Source: Candidatus Zixiibacteriota bacterium
Lineage (GTDB): Bacteria > Zixibacteria > MSB-5A5 > GN15 > FEB-12
Assembly (NCBI GenBank): GCA_035380245.1
Contig: DAOSXA010000001.1
Location: 1,246,716 to 1,310,715 of the forward strand
Length of the DNA: 64,000 nucleotides
Reading direction: 5' to 3'
Shown here in pieces: positions 15,106 to 24,914 of this stretch. Position 1 is the stretch's first letter. Each line of letters begins with the position of its first letter. The notes below the pieces were generated by a model. That model was not told the origin of the DNA, did no database searches, and worked only from the letters and a program-made list of their open reading frames with translations. The position numbers were made by a program, and so were the translations under genes.

Positions 15106-16161
15106 ATGAGCAAAATACTCAAAATCGGAATCGCAATCGCCGTGGTCGCGATTCTGGTGGTCGGTACGGTGCTGGCCCGCAAGGGCTCCTCCGACGATGC
15201 CTGGCTCGGCATTTCCCCCGAAACGGTGACCTATCGCCTCGCCAAGAAGATGGACCTCCCGGTGAAGTCGGGCGTCCTGGTCGAGCGCGTCTATCGCGAC
15301 TCCCCGGCCCGCGAGGCAGGGCTCAAGCGAGGAGATGTGGTCCTGGCCATCGACGGCAAGGAAGTGACCGATTCCGATGAGTTGTCGGATGTCATTCTCG
15401 ACCATAAAATCGGCGACGAAGTGACCCTGACGATCAATCGCGACGGCAAGGAAGAACAAGTCAAGGCCAAACTCGAGGAGGCTCCGCGACGTTCCTACAA
15501 CCGAAGTTTCACCTGGAACGACGACGACGATGACGACGGTTACATTTTCAATCGCAACAGCTGGAGTCGCAGCAGTTGGGAGCGGCCGTTCCTGGGCGTA
15601 AGCCTTCAGGATTTGAACCGTCAGCTCGGCGAGTATTTCGGCGTTGAGCGCGGTCGCGGCGCTCTCGTGACCGAGGTCGAGGAGGATTCTCCGGCAGCCG
15701 AGGCCGGTCTTAAGGCGGGCGACGTTATTATCGAGATCGACGGCGACCAGATGCGCGACGCCGAGGATGTGATCGAGGCGGTCGGCGATCGCGAGATCGG
15801 CGACAAGATCAACATCACCGTCAAGCGTCAGAAAAACGATATCAAGGTCGAGGCGGAACTGGCCGAGGGGGATGAAAATACCTCGGGCGTTTACGGCTGG
15901 AACGACTATGGTCCGGTCATCCTGAACATTCCGGATATTCCGGACATCCCGGATATTCCGGATGTGCCGAGTTTCAACTCGTCGTTTTTCAACAGCCGCA
16001 TCAGGTATCTCTCGGACGATGGTTGCTGGTTCGATCTGGACGAAGATGATCTGCAAGATCTCAGGGAAGAGATGCAGGACCTGAACGAGGAGATGCGCGA
16101 CATGAAAGTTCATCTCAAGGATGAAATCAGTCGTTCGGTCGGGTCCAACAGGATGTTATAA
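15106..16161 (+). CDS. Twin-PDZ envelope protein
   Basis: This 351-aa protein has an N-terminal membrane segment (ILKIGIAIAVVAILVVGTVLA) and then two PDZ domains. PDZ1 (~32-125) has GVLVERVYRDSPAREAGLKRGD. PDZ2 (~165-250) has FLGVSLQDLNRQLGEYFGV and GALVTEVEEDSPAAEAGLKAGD. The linker is very acidic (WNDDDDDDG). After PDZ2 comes an IPD repeat tract (NIPDIPDIPDIPDVP), then a C-terminal acidic helix likely to be coiled coil (DLQDLREEMQDLNEEMRDM). There is no protease domain, so it is not DegP-like; it may act as an adaptor or chaperone in the envelope. GAGAGGAAGCAAC provides the ribosome site. It appears to be a single-gene unit with a hairpin after it. Confidence 0.85.
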   Translation: MSKILKIGIAIAVVAILVVGTVLARKGSSDDAWLGISPETVTYRLAKKMDLPVKSGVLVERVYRDSPAREAGLKRGDVVLAIDGKEVTDSDELSDVILDHKIGDEVTLTINRDGKEEQVKAKLEEAPRRSYNRSFTWNDDDDDDGYIFNRNSWSRSSWERPFLGVSLQDLNRQLGEYFGVERGRGALVTEVEEDSPAAEAGLKAGDVIIEIDGDQMRDAEDVIEAVGDREIGDKINITVKRQKNDIKVEAELAEGDENTSGVYGWNDYGPVILNIPDIPDIPDIPDVPSFNSSFFNSRIRYLSDDGCWFDLDEDDLQDLREEMQDLNEEMRDMKVHLKDEISRSVGSNRML

Positions 16162-16211
16162 ACCAACCACTTCTCCAGTATGGTTTGGTCGCTTCCGGGC
16201 GGCCGGCGATC

Positions 16212-16240
16212 AGAGGCTCCGCTTGTCGGAGCCTCTTCGC
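16212..16240 (+). terminator. Hairpin after the PDZ gene
   Basis: AGAGGCTCCG and CGGAGCCTCT pair with a 5-nt loop, followed by TCGCTTTA. The T-run is weak, so it is only a probable terminator. From here to 16455 I see no gene. Confidence 0.5.
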
Positions 16241-16455
16241 TTTAGGGGGGAGCGGTCGCTGGTCGACGAAGAAACAGTTAACAAGACCGAAAGCGCGGGG
16301 TACTATATTATTATGTCCTCGAACAGATAGTCCGGGAGGAGGCAATATCATCTCTTCTAGGAGGAGGGGCTCAGGCGTATCAATGTTTCGCCAACCAAAG
16401 ATGCGCGGCTTTTTGGGGCGGGGACCGGTCGTCTCAATGGCGGAGAGTCCTGTCC

Positions 16456-17875
16456 TTGTCGGTGGTCTTGACGACTGTCCTTATCAATATGTTAGGATGT
16501 GCGGACAACCTTGATTCAGAGGACGATCCGAAGGTGCATAGTGTCTCGGTCGATTCGATACAAGCGGTGAATGCGTGTACAAACCGTTATTGGGTGAAAT
16601 TCAGCGACTCGTTCGAGAACGACATTGACCGAAGCTTCAACTATCGTGCGAGCATTGGAGTGCCGTTCGCGTTCGGGGGATCTCAAACCGTAGCCCTGGG
16701 GTACCTCCGTTTCTCTTACGCCGCCTTTCGACGATCATACGACTACCGTCGATCTACTCGCGAGTGGGGGAGTGACGCAAGGAGACTATCTCCAGCTATG
16801 CATTTAGGCTGCGTCCGGCTCGGGGTTCGAATCAGAGTCGGACTCGCGATGTTGCGTAAACCTCGGTACTTTCTGTGGTTTTCCGGATGAATGCTTTATG
16901 GGAATCAACTTGACCGCGGCTGGTCTCTACGTTGCCGATGGCGAATGTATCTTCATTGAGGGTGACAATTGGCCCGCTGTGCCCGCGCTCCAGGCCTCGC
17001 TACCGACCAACACACTTACAGAAAACGTGGACTGGGAGTTGATAATCTCCTATACTCGAGGCGGTCGCCGGGACTTCGATACCGTTAAAGCATCGCTCTC
17101 GCCGCACAACACATGGTACATCGATCTCGCCGGTAAGGTCCGGGGCGGCCAGGGCCGACTGCGATGTGTTTCAACGGAGGCGGGCATGACGGGTCTGCTT
17201 GACTTCGCGATTAGAGCGTATAACCCTAGCGAGCAGCTCGTAAGCGATTACATAGACAGTCGCTCCGGCGTGTTATGGTATCACGAGCTGGTGGCGATGC
17301 AAGAGGGCGGCGTTGACAACGGCAATTACTTGCAGTTCAACGAGGTCGGCGAGGAGAGCTGCGAGGAGACGGCGGTGCGATACACGCCGAACGCCTCGAA
17401 CAACAACGACGGCGGTTTTGGGATATACCAGTTGACGAAGTTCAACGATGGATATGAGACCCGTCCTCCAAACGCCGAGGAGTTATGGAATTGGCAGGAG
17501 AACGTCAAGTCAGGTGTGGCGTATTTGAACCTATTGCAAGGCGGGGCCAACACTTATTGGGAGGGGCAATTGGATATAGGGTGGCTTTACTTCTATCCGA
17601 ATGGTCACCTTGCGTATGTGTATCCCTATACGACCGGCAGTTCCGACAATGTCACGTTTTTCTACGGAGGCGCTAAAGATATGCAACACGGCGTAGCGTT
17701 GAAGAAATACAACGGATTAGGTAGCAGAGATCTCGGACGGCACGAGTTCTGTGAATTCGTCTTGGATGAAGGATGGTACAAGTGGTATGAGTGGGCTCGC
17801 TATTACACCGATAGCGCGAAGACCAAGATTGATTCAAATCGGTATGTATATGATGTGTGTTCGTTTTACCAGTGA
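16456..17875 (+). pseudogene. Broken lipoprotein with lytic-transglycosylase-like domain
   Basis: The first part encodes a lipoprotein signal (SVVLTTVLINMLGC) and an Ig-like beta region. At about 16,700 (CCTGGGGT) the natural sequence continues one frame later (...TSVSLTPPFDDHTTTVDLL...), and that frame is broken by a TAG at 16805-16807. The rest is open to 17875. The C-terminal part contains ELVAMQEGG, then DGGFGIYQLT, then EELWNWQENVKSGVAYL. This is the layout of SLT-type peptidoglycan lytic transglycosylases (catalytic Glu, GGxGIxQLT, W-N-W-x-x-N). Two lesions point to decay, though errors in the assembly could produce both. The TTG start at 16456 has GGAGAG upstream, but a start further upstream is possible. 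Confidence 0.65.
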
Positions 17876-17935
17876 TACGCCAAATGCAATATGTGGAATA
17901 GTGCTAATGCACGTATCAACCGGAGGTGTCTGACT

Positions 17936-19066
17936 GTGAAGACGATTTTGATTTGTGGACGTCTACTGGCTACGGCTACGGTGCTGTGGGTCATGGCGGC
18001 AGAAGGAGTTAACGCAGAGATGTATTTCATCCGAGATGGAGAGTACGGCTACGGATCGCCGAATCTACCCTCGGAGCTCGTTATCTTCACCGTTGACCAG
18101 GACGGAGGCGGCCTTGACAGTCTGTGTCATCTCTTCACCAATTGGGGACAAATAGAGGTACAGGTTTTCCCCGAGCCGGGATTAGTGATCATCGCAGATC
18201 TCTCTAACACGTGGATCAGGGATGTTTTTGTGATTCCGTTTGAAGATCCGCCGGGCTGGACGAAAATAGATCTTCGAGACAAAGGTGACGTCCGACGGGT
18301 AAGGTACTTCGACGAGCCGAGTGGTCCGGGATTTCTGCGGATAGATACCAGTTGGAGCTTGTCCGATGTTACAAACATTCGGCAGACGGCCGATATAGAG
18401 ATACCGCTGAACGACATCGCTCCAAGGACAACGTCCGTTCGTGCGACGGAGAGAAGGCTTCCCGGACTGGGGGGACCCGGCGATCGGGGTATAGTTCCGT
18501 TGCGAGGGCGGCTTGGGGGTGATCTGCGTGCTCTGATTCCGGACTTCGAGTTGGAGGATCCGAACGTTCCGGACAGCGTTGTGCGATACAAGGGTTGCTC
18601 GCGGTGGAACCTGATCGCGAACGAGGCGAGCTATCGAGCGTTTCTATCCGTTCCCTCGTCCAAGGCGGACAGTGCTCGCGAGTTGGTGATATTCAATCGC
18701 GACTCCGAGACGTGGCATTCTCTCTTGGTGCCGGGCGAGGCCACGAAACCGATCAGAGTGAACGGATGGCTGGCGGGACGCGTCGCCGACGATAACCCAA
18801 AGAGCGACCGGGCCGCCCATAGAGGCTATCCGTCTATTCTCCGCGACGAGATCATTATGATCAACCCGATGACGATGCAGACCCGCCGGGCCTCGCGGCA
18901 GGGAGACTGGGAGGTGTTGTGGATCGGGGCAGACACGGTTTGGTATCGACAGGACGACGAGTTGTACCGGGGTCGTCTGACGGAGAACGATATCGTCGAC
19001 GACGAGCTGATGGCGAAGGATTTCCGGGTTCGCAGCATCAATTGGGTGTTCGAAGGGAAGAAGTGA
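17936..19066 (+). CDS. Secreted protein of unknown function
   Basis: This 376-aa protein begins with a signal peptide (KTILICGRLLATATVLWVMAAEGVNA). I chose the GTG at 17936 because GGAGG lies 10 nt upstream. The mature part looks all beta: repeated strand blocks such as SELVIFTVDQDGGGLDSLCHLF and ARELVIFNRDSETWHSLLV suggest a beta-propeller like the TolB/PD40 proteins elsewhere in the window. I recognise no family. It follows the broken lipoprotein by 60 bp on the same strand and could have shared its transcript. A 105-bp gap separates it from hprK. Confidence 0.65.
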   Translation: MKTILICGRLLATATVLWVMAAEGVNAEMYFIRDGEYGYGSPNLPSELVIFTVDQDGGGLDSLCHLFTNWGQIEVQVFPEPGLVIIADLSNTWIRDVFVIPFEDPPGWTKIDLRDKGDVRRVRYFDEPSGPGFLRIDTSWSLSDVTNIRQTADIEIPLNDIAPRTTSVRATERRLPGLGGPGDRGIVPLRGRLGGDLRALIPDFELEDPNVPDSVVRYKGCSRWNLIANEASYRAFLSVPSSKADSARELVIFNRDSETWHSLLVPGEATKPIRVNGWLAGRVADDNPKSDRAAHRGYPSILRDEIIMINPMTMQTRRASRQGDWEVLWIGADTVWYRQDDELYRGRLTENDIVDDELMAKDFRVRSINWVFEGKK

Positions 19067-19171
19067 CGGACTTACGCGTCAGTGTGGTGTGATCGGTAGG
19101 AAGGTCTTCTTATTTTCTCCCCCCATTTCTTTGTTGCCAGCGGTTGAAGGCGGCCGTTATATTCCGGCTGT

Positions 19172-20143
19172 ATGCCTCAGATAACCGTCGAAAAACTGTT
19201 CAACTCGCGCGGCCAGGATTTCGAGTTGACCCTGCTCAACTCCGGCGAGGCCGGCATGAAGAAGGTGATCCGCAATCCGGAGATTCATCGCCCCGGGCTC
19301 GCTCTCACCGGATTCTTCGAGCGCTTTGCCTCCGAGCGGACCCAGATTCTCGGTGAGACCGAGTTGGCCTATCTCAACCAGCTCTCCGAGGAACGCATGG
19401 TGGAGATCTCCGAAGAGCTGTTCCAATACGACATCCCGCTGGTGATCATCTCCAAGGGGATCATCCCGCCCGAGACATTTATCAAGGTGGCCGATGAACA
19501 CCACACCGGTGTGTTTTCCAGCCGCCTTACCACCGCCGACCTGACCAGCCGTCTTTCGGTTTATCTGGACACCCTGTTCGCGCCCTCGATAACGATCCAC
19601 GGAACGCTGGTGGATGTCTACGGCGTCGGGCTGTTGTACACCGGCAAATCCGGAGTCGGCAAATCGGAGGTGGCGCTCGACCTGGTCGAGCGGGGCCATC
19701 GGCTGGTGGCCGATGATGTCTGCAAGATCACCCGCACGGCGCCGGATGTGATTATCGGCACCGGCTCGGAACTGCTCGGGCATCACATGGAAATCCGGGG
19801 TGTCGGGATTATCGATATCGAGGCGCTGTTCGGAATTCGCTCGATCCGACTCCAGAAGCGGGTAGAGGTCGAGGTCAACCTGACTCTCTGGGAGGAGTCG
19901 GACGACTATGACCGCCTGGGGGTCGAGGACCGCCGCACGACCGTGCTGGGCGTGTCGATTCCAATCGTAAGGGTGCCGATTTCCCCCGGCAAGAATATCA
20001 CGGTGATTTCCGAGGTGATTGCCATGAACCACATGCTGAAGGTTTACGGCGAAAACTCGGCGGTCGAGTTCACCAAGAAGCTCTCCGAAAAAATCTCCCG
20101 CCAGTCGACCACACGCGACTATCTCGAATCGGATCACGAATAG
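19172..20143 (+). CDS. hprK: HPr kinase/phosphorylase
   Basis: This 323-aa protein has the family's N-terminal domain (~1-130) and a kinase domain with Walker A GKSGVGKS (158-165). The HPrK signature HHMEIRGVGIIDIEALFG follows (about 206-223). It phosphorylates and dephosphorylates Ser46 of HPr, linking sugar flux to carbon regulation. Length matches the family (~310-330). No HPr or PTS gene is in the window. In Gram-negative lineages HprK often regulates without sugar transport. Confidence 0.95.
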   Translation: MPQITVEKLFNSRGQDFELTLLNSGEAGMKKVIRNPEIHRPGLALTGFFERFASERTQILGETELAYLNQLSEERMVEISEELFQYDIPLVIISKGIIPPETFIKVADEHHTGVFSSRLTTADLTSRLSVYLDTLFAPSITIHGTLVDVYGVGLLYTGKSGVGKSEVALDLVERGHRLVADDVCKITRTAPDVIIGTGSELLGHHMEIRGVGIIDIEALFGIRSIRLQKRVEVEVNLTLWEESDDYDRLGVEDRRTTVLGVSIPIVRVPISPGKNITVISEVIAMNHMLKVYGENSAVEFTKKLSEKISRQSTTRDYLESDHE

Positions 20144-20156
20144 AATTCAGTAGGAA

Positions 20157-20395
20157 AGGTCTCTCCGAGACCTGCCGGGGAATCGAATATCCCCCACCCG
20201 TGGGGAGTGTTGAAAAAGTCATACGTTCGGATCTTCAGTAAAAACACATCTGTAATGCGGGCGACACAAGGCCGCCAGCTACGCGAGGTTAGGGCTCTTT
20301 AACGCGTAGCGGCAGGGCTTGTCTCCGCCGCGATTGAGGTTGGTCAACAATCCCCGTGGACGGGTGGGCCACCGACGTCTGCCGCCCACGAATAT
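20157..20395. repeat. Repeat cluster: hairpins and an 87-bp dispersed repeat
   Basis: AGGTCTC/GAGACCT hairpin at 20157-20173. At 20253-20339 lies an 87-bp unit matching 38021-38107 without gaps; it contains CGGGCGACACAAGGCCGCC and a GCGGC...GCCGC stem. CCCGTGGACGGGTGGGCCACC at about 20355 and ACGTCTGCCGCCCAC at about 20376 are REP-type pieces also found elsewhere. These fill the 300 bp between hprK and the dockerin gene. Confidence 0.7.
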
Positions 20396-20444
20396 GTCGT
20401 CAGATATCTCGGCTGACACTTCGTGCTGCCCGGCATTGAAGCAT

Positions 20445-21392
20445 CTACAGGCAGCTTGGAATCTCGCCGGGGCAAGGGAGCAGATCCGGACCGTTCTGGA
20501 ACATGTAGCTGACCAGGTAAACCAGATCGGCTATATCGTTGCTGCCGTCGGAATTCATGTCGATGACCCCCTCGCAGGAGACCTCAACCCCGTTCTTATC
20601 ATCAGGCGGAAACATGTGCTGAACCATGGTGACCAGATCCGCGATATCCGGACCGGAGCCGTCGTTGTTAACATCACCGCGTTTCCCACAGCAGTAGTCG
20701 TAGTCACAGGCGTCGCCGATACCGTCCCAGTCCGAGTCGAACTGGTCGGGGTTGTAAATCCCAACACAGTTGTCGCACTGGTCGATGAAGTCGCCGTCAT
20801 TGTCTTCCACAATGCAGGGTGGCGGTAGGCTGGTGAAACAGTGCGGCCCGTCCCACTCCGGGATATAGGAGCCTGAGTTCGAACCCCACAACCAAAGCCC
20901 AGACGGGGGGTAGTAACATGAATCCAGACAGATGGTCCCGCCGTTAGGAAGCGGACCAATCGCGATCTCGTACGCAATGTCGTCGAATCCGTCCGGAAGC
21001 CCGGTTCCAATCATCACGCTGGAGGAGAAGCTGACCCGGTCCTCGCCCTCGCCGTCAACGTCAATCTCACCGACGTTAAACACCATATCGAAATAACCCT
21101 GATCGATGGCAGGGGCAAACCGCGCTGCCGTCCACTGCCAGGTAGCGCCGTCTGGAGAGTAAAGTCGAAAGCCGTTGCACATACCCTTGACATATCCGCC
21201 GGTGTTGTTGGTGAGGCGGAGATGGAAGGCAGAACGGCCGTCACATAAGCAGTATGTGAAGCCGTTGTCATACCACAGACCGTCCACGTCCTCAAGAGTA
21301 ATGCTGGCCTCTTGGCAAAAGACCGCCGGAGACAGTACCATAGCCGCCAGTAACAACATCACCGTTGTCACAATCATTCTCTTAAGCTGCAT
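20445..21392 (-). CDS. Secreted dockerin-type protein
   Basis: This 315-aa protein has a signal peptide (to about FCQ, residue 27). A beta-rich region of ~165 aa of unknown kind follows. Next comes a thrombospondin type-3-like calcium motif (DNDGDFIDQCDNCVGIYNPDQFDSDWDGIGDAC). It ends with two dockerin-like repeats, DVNNDGSGPDIADLVTMVQHMF and DMNSDGSNDIADLVYLVSYM. In this lineage such repeats end many secreted proteins and are not proof of a cellulosome. The gene is single on the minus strand; 178 bp separate it from the next gene, 21571-22389. Confidence 0.8.
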   Translation of the reverse strand: MQLKRMIVTTVMLLLAAMVLSPAVFCQEASITLEDVDGLWYDNGFTYCLCDGRSAFHLRLTNNTGGYVKGMCNGFRLYSPDGATWQWTAARFAPAIDQGYFDMVFNVGEIDVDGEGEDRVSFSSSVMIGTGLPDGFDDIAYEIAIGPLPNGGTICLDSCYYPPSGLWLWGSNSGSYIPEWDGPHCFTSLPPPCIVEDNDGDFIDQCDNCVGIYNPDQFDSDWDGIGDACDYDYCCGKRGDVNNDGSGPDIADLVTMVQHMFPPDDKNGVEVSCEGVIDMNSDGSNDIADLVYLVSYMFQNGPDLLPCPGEIPSCL

Positions 21393-21525
21393 AAAAACCT
21401 CCCGAGGTTGTTTGTTCTCAGAACCTCAGAACCTTTGGTCGTGATGTATCGATACTGTAAGATAGGAATGTGTATAAGCTTGTCAACGATTAATGAGTTT
21501 GATATGCGCCTCAATTAAAGGTAGA

Positions 21526-21556
21526 CGCAGGGGCAGACCAGGAGGTCTGCCGCCCA
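21526..21556. repeat. REP-like palindrome
   Basis: GGCAGACC (21532) pairs with GGTCTGCC (ending 21551), flanked by GTAGACGCAGG and GCCCAC. It is of the same family as 14871 and 25636 and lies just after the stop of the dockerin gene 21571-22389 (minus). Confidence 0.75.
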
Positions 21557-21570
21557 CAAAATTCGAGCCC

Positions 21571-22389
21571 TCATTGTATCGTATACGATTCCAGCTCATA
21601 ACTTACTTCGAGATAAGTCGACAGGAAGTTGATAGCGTATTGCTCAGCTTTTACTATGCCGATGTTCGGTGCGGCCCAGATGCGCCCCATCGTACCATAA
21701 AGCGGAACTGTCGCTGTGTAGTAGTAGCAAACAAACGTCCCGGCCGGGACAGTCACCGAGACATCGACCGCCGAGACATGCATTGTAATCAGATCAATTG
21801 ACCAGCTATCGCCCACCTCGGCCGGGTACTTGAGGGCCAGGTACTGCGGCGGCGAAAGGGTGTCGGCAATCGACCAGGCGCCGTCATCGCGGTTGACCCA
21901 GAGGGTGGTGTCGTAGCCGTCGTAACTGTCCTCGACCTTGAACCAGAGAGTGTCGTTGATCAGGGAATCGCCGACGCAACCGGTGGTTGAAGTCCCGGTG
22001 GCTGTTACCTGCCCGCTGCTGTTGTATTCGGTGTACTGACTGACCAGTTGATTGCCGATAACCAGCGGGAGAATCACCGAGTCCGGAATCGGGCCGCAGT
22101 CGGCCGGGGGAGGCCCGCTCTGGAACATATACGAAACCAGCATGACCAGATCGTTGATATCGATTCCACCGGAGCCGTCAATGTTTGCCTCGTCTTCACA
22201 TTCAGGGGCAGGACCCTCCTGAAACATGTAAGAGACCAGGTAGACCAGGTCGCTGATTGAAATCTCCTGGGCGGCATCGTTGTCAACGTTGCCTCGAATA
22301 CCGACACAGCAGTTATTTTGGGCGGAAGCAGCCAGGGGTATGGACAGGCATAGTCCAACGGCAAAGATTAGCATAGCGGTGAATTTCAT
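21571..22389 (-). CDS. Secreted protein with N-terminal dockerin repeats
   Basis: This 272-aa protein starts at the ATG 22387-22389, which has GGAG on the minus strand 7 nt upstream. A signal peptide (FTAMLIFAVGLCLSIPLAASA) is followed by two dockerin-like repeats (DNDAAQEISISDLVYLVSYMF and DGSGGIDINDLVMLVSYMF), here at the N-terminus rather than the usual C-terminus. A ~165-aa beta domain follows with VPAGTFVCYYYT and IGIVKAEQYA. This pattern is seen in secreted proteins that report converted or conjugated ligands, but I cannot name the family. Confidence 0.75.
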   Translation of the reverse strand: MKFTAMLIFAVGLCLSIPLAASAQNNCCVGIRGNVDNDAAQEISISDLVYLVSYMFQEGPAPECEDEANIDGSGGIDINDLVMLVSYMFQSGPPPADCGPIPDSVILPLVIGNQLVSQYTEYNSSGQVTATGTSTTGCVGDSLINDTLWFKVEDSYDGYDTTLWVNRDDGAWSIADTLSPPQYLALKYPAEVGDSWSIDLITMHVSAVDVSVTVPAGTFVCYYYTATVPLYGTMGRIWAAPNIGIVKAEQYAINFLSTYLEVSYELESYTIQ

Positions 22390-22602
22390 AATATCTCCAT
22401 TCTCTCGATGCGATCGCATTGATGTGACCCGGTCGATCGGTTGACCCGAGCAGCGATAGAATATCCGCCCGGTTCCAATCTCATTATAAGGGAAGTTGTA
22501 GAATAGTCAATCACTTCGGCTGACTCGATACACAACGATGCGTTTTAACCTGCGCCAAATCGAGTTTGACTATCGTCGAGTGCAGCCGTACATTTGCCCT
22601 CT

Positions 22603-23190
22603 ATGAACACTCCGAACAAATTGACCCTGTTGCGGATCATTATTGCCCCGATCTTCATGTATTTTTTCCTGCTGGATTCGTTCTACATGAGGCTGACGGC
22701 GCTGGGGCTGTTCGTAATAGCCGCCCTAACCGACTTAGCCGACGGCTATATCGCTCGGCGCTACGGGATCATTACCGGGTTCGGCAAGTTCATGGACCCC
22801 CTGGCGGATAAAATTCTCGTTTCCTGTGCCCTGGTGTCGTTTATCGCTCTCAAATATGTATCACCGTTGCCGGTGATTATGATCATCGGCCGCGAGTTTT
22901 CGATCACCGGCCTGCGCCTTCTGGCGGCCTATCGCGGGGTGGTCATCCCGCCGACCTGGTGGGCTAAGTGCAAGACATTCTTACAGCTAACGGTCGTAGG
23001 CGTGGTTATATCGTATATCAGTCTGGTGACGACATTGGAGCATTATCAAAGTCCGGCGCTGGAGCTGTTGCAATTCGATTATTATTTGTATTTTAACATC
23101 CTGCTCTGGGCGGCGGCGGTGGTTACCGTCTGGACGGGAATTGATTATGTCTGGAAGTATTTTTACATGATAAAATCGGTACTCAAGTAA
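22603..23190 (+). CDS. pgsA: CDP-diacylglycerol-glycerol-3-phosphate phosphatidyltransferase
   Basis: This 195-aa integral membrane protein makes phosphatidylglycerol phosphate. It carries the CDP-alcohol phosphatidyltransferase motif DLADGYIARRYGIITGFGKF followed by MDPLADK, with the spaced Asp residues that bind metal and CDP. Four or more hydrophobic helices are visible. Its stop codon is followed at once by the ATG of pgpA, which carries out the next step. An earlier in-frame GTG would add three residues only. Confidence 0.92.
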   Translation: MNTPNKLTLLRIIIAPIFMYFFLLDSFYMRLTALGLFVIAALTDLADGYIARRYGIITGFGKFMDPLADKILVSCALVSFIALKYVSPLPVIMIIGREFSITGLRLLAAYRGVVIPPTWWAKCKTFLQLTVVGVVISYISLVTTLEHYQSPALELLQFDYYLYFNILLWAAAVVTVWTGIDYVWKYFYMIKSVLK

Positions 23191-23655
23191 ATGAAAACTA
23201 CCTTTGCCAAGTTAATCGCCACCGGTCTTTACAGCGGCTTCGGAAGGCCCTACCCGGGCACCTGGGGCACGATACCGGCCTGGCTGATAGCCTATTTCCT
23301 GATTCGCGGCGACCAGATGATTCTCGGGATCGTAGCGGCCGTGACGTTTGTGGTGTCGGTCTGGTCGGCCGGTGAAGCGGAAAAAGTGTACGGGCATGAT
23401 GCCCGCAAGATCGTGATCGACGAATGGACCGGGATGTTCATAACGTTGATCCTGGTGCCTTACTCGCTGCCGAACTACCTGATCGCTTTCGTGGCGTTCC
23501 GGGGTTTCGATGTGATAAAAATCCCGCCGGCGAGACAATCCGAAAAACTCCCCGGCGGTTGGGGGATCACCATGGACGATGTGGTCGCCGGTATTCAGGC
23601 CTGCCTCGGGACTCATATCGCGATATATTTCCTGACCCAGTGGGGCTATCTCTAA
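23191..23655 (+). CDS. pgpA: Phosphatidylglycerophosphatase A
   Basis: This 154-aa membrane protein contains SGFGRPYPGTWGT near the N-terminus and IVIDEWTGMFITL, both hallmarks of PgpA. FRGFDVIKIPPARQSEKLPGGWGI and MDDVVAG follow, which carry the metal-binding acidic residues. It removes the phosphate from the pgsA product to give phosphatidylglycerol. It starts directly after pgsA with no gap, so the two are translationally coupled. Confidence 0.94.
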   Translation: MKTTFAKLIATGLYSGFGRPYPGTWGTIPAWLIAYFLIRGDQMILGIVAAVTFVVSVWSAGEAEKVYGHDARKIVIDEWTGMFITLILVPYSLPNYLIAFVAFRGFDVIKIPPARQSEKLPGGWGITMDDVVAGIQACLGTHIAIYFLTQWGYL

Positions 23656-23672
23656 CGCGGAGACGGAGCGCT

Positions 23673-24914
23673 ATGGATGTTGAGATCATAACTATCGGCG
23701 ATGAAATAATCACCGGCCATATCGTAGACACCAACGCGGCTTTTATCGCTCGTCAGTTGACCGATATCGGTCTTCCGGTGCGCTACCGGACCTCGGTCGG
23801 GGATTCGGTCGAGGCGATGGACGAGGCGTTTCGTCTCGCCTGGCGACGCGCGCGGGTGACTATCTGCACCGGCGGTCTCGGGCCGACCGACGACGACATC
23901 ACCAAAAAAGCGATCGTCAAAGTTTTCAAGCGCAACCTCATCTTCAACGAGGAACTGCTCGAATTGCTTCGCAAGCGCTGGGCGGCACGCGGCATTGAAA
24001 TGCCCGCGATCAATCAGAATCAGGCGCTGCTGCCGCAGGGAGCGTTGTTGTTCCCCAACAAGATCGGTTCGGCGGTGGGGATCTGTATCGCCGAAGAGGG
24101 GCGGATTTTCATCGCTCTGCCCGGTGTCCCGGCCGAGGCCGAGCAGATCATGGTCGATGAGGTCGTGCCGTATCTCAAGAGTCTCAGACAAGGACACGCG
24201 ATAGAGGTTGTTCGGTTGCGCACTACCGGTATCGTGGAAAGCCGACTGGCTGAGAAACTCAAGGATGGTCTTAAACTGGAGCCGGGTGTCCGGCTGGCCT
24301 ATTTGCCGGGGTACGGCGGTGTCGATCTTCGCATTATCGCCTCGGCGGATTCATCGGAAGAGGCTCAAAACAAGGCCAACGATTTAGCGCGTTATGTCGA
24401 GTCGAAGGCCGGTCGATACATCTACACGCGCGGCGACGATAACCTCGAAGCCGTAGTCGGTCAACTCCTGCGCGACAACGATAAAACTCTCGCCGTGGCC
24501 GAATCATGCACCGCCGGGATGCTCGGCAGTCGTGTAACGGCCGTCGCCGGCGCATCCGACTATTTCCTGGGCGGCATCATCGCCTATGCCAACGAGGTCA
24601 AGACCGAACGGCTCGGAGTCGACGCGGGCATCATCGAGGAACACGGCGCCGTGAGCGAAGAATGTGCTCTGGCCATGGCCTCCGGTTGCCGGAATCTTTT
24701 CGGGAGCGATTATGCGCTCTCGATTACAGGTATTGCCGGTCCCGAAGGCGGCACCGAGGACAAGCCGGTCGGCACCGTGTATGTCGGGCTCAGTTCCGCT
24801 CATCACAATTTGGCACGGCGGTTCAATCTCGGCTCCACGCGAGAGATCAACCGCACCCGCTCCGTTTACTGTGCGCTGGAGTTGTTGCGCCGAGCGATTT
24901 TGGATCTGTTATGA
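23673..24914 (+). CDS. cinA: CinA, nucleotide pyrophosphatase/NMN deamidase family
   Basis: This 413-aa protein has the MoaB-like domain (1-~170), with MDVEIITIGDEIITGHIVDTN and TGGLGPTDDDITKKA. It ends with the PncC-type domain (~250-413), with AESCTAGMLGSRVTAVAGASDYF and SITGIAGPEGGTEDKPVGTVYV. CinA proteins hydrolyse ADP-ribose and deamidate NMN in pyridine nucleotide salvage. The ATG at 23673 follows GGAGACGGAG. It overlaps thpR by ATGA. Confidence 0.94.
   Translation: MDVEIITIGDEIITGHIVDTNAAFIARQLTDIGLPVRYRTSVGDSVEAMDEAFRLAWRRARVTICTGGLGPTDDDITKKAIVKVFKRNLIFNEELLELLRKRWAARGIEMPAINQNQALLPQGALLFPNKIGSAVGICIAEEGRIFIALPGVPAEAEQIMVDEVVPYLKSLRQGHAIEVVRLRTTGIVESRLAEKLKDGLKLEPGVRLAYLPGYGGVDLRIIASADSSEEAQNKANDLARYVESKAGRYIYTRGDDNLEAVVGQLLRDNDKTLAVAESCTAGMLGSRVTAVAGASDYFLGGIIAYANEVKTERLGVDAGIIEEHGAVSEECALAMASGCRNLFGSDYALSITGIAGPEGGTEDKPVGTVYVGLSSAHHNLARRFNLGSTREINRTRSVYCALELLRRAILDLL

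Noticed and set aside
14968..16113. 381-codon frame antisense to the twin-PDZ gene
   Set aside because: The PDZ reading is unambiguous; the antisense frame arises from GC-rich codon bias. Similar antisense frames over hprK (19157-20137) and gmd were dropped for the same reason.
23424..23672. Longer N-terminus for CinA
   Set aside because: The added 83 residues are pgpA in another frame; ATG 23673 has a ribosome site and begins the known CinA N-terminus.
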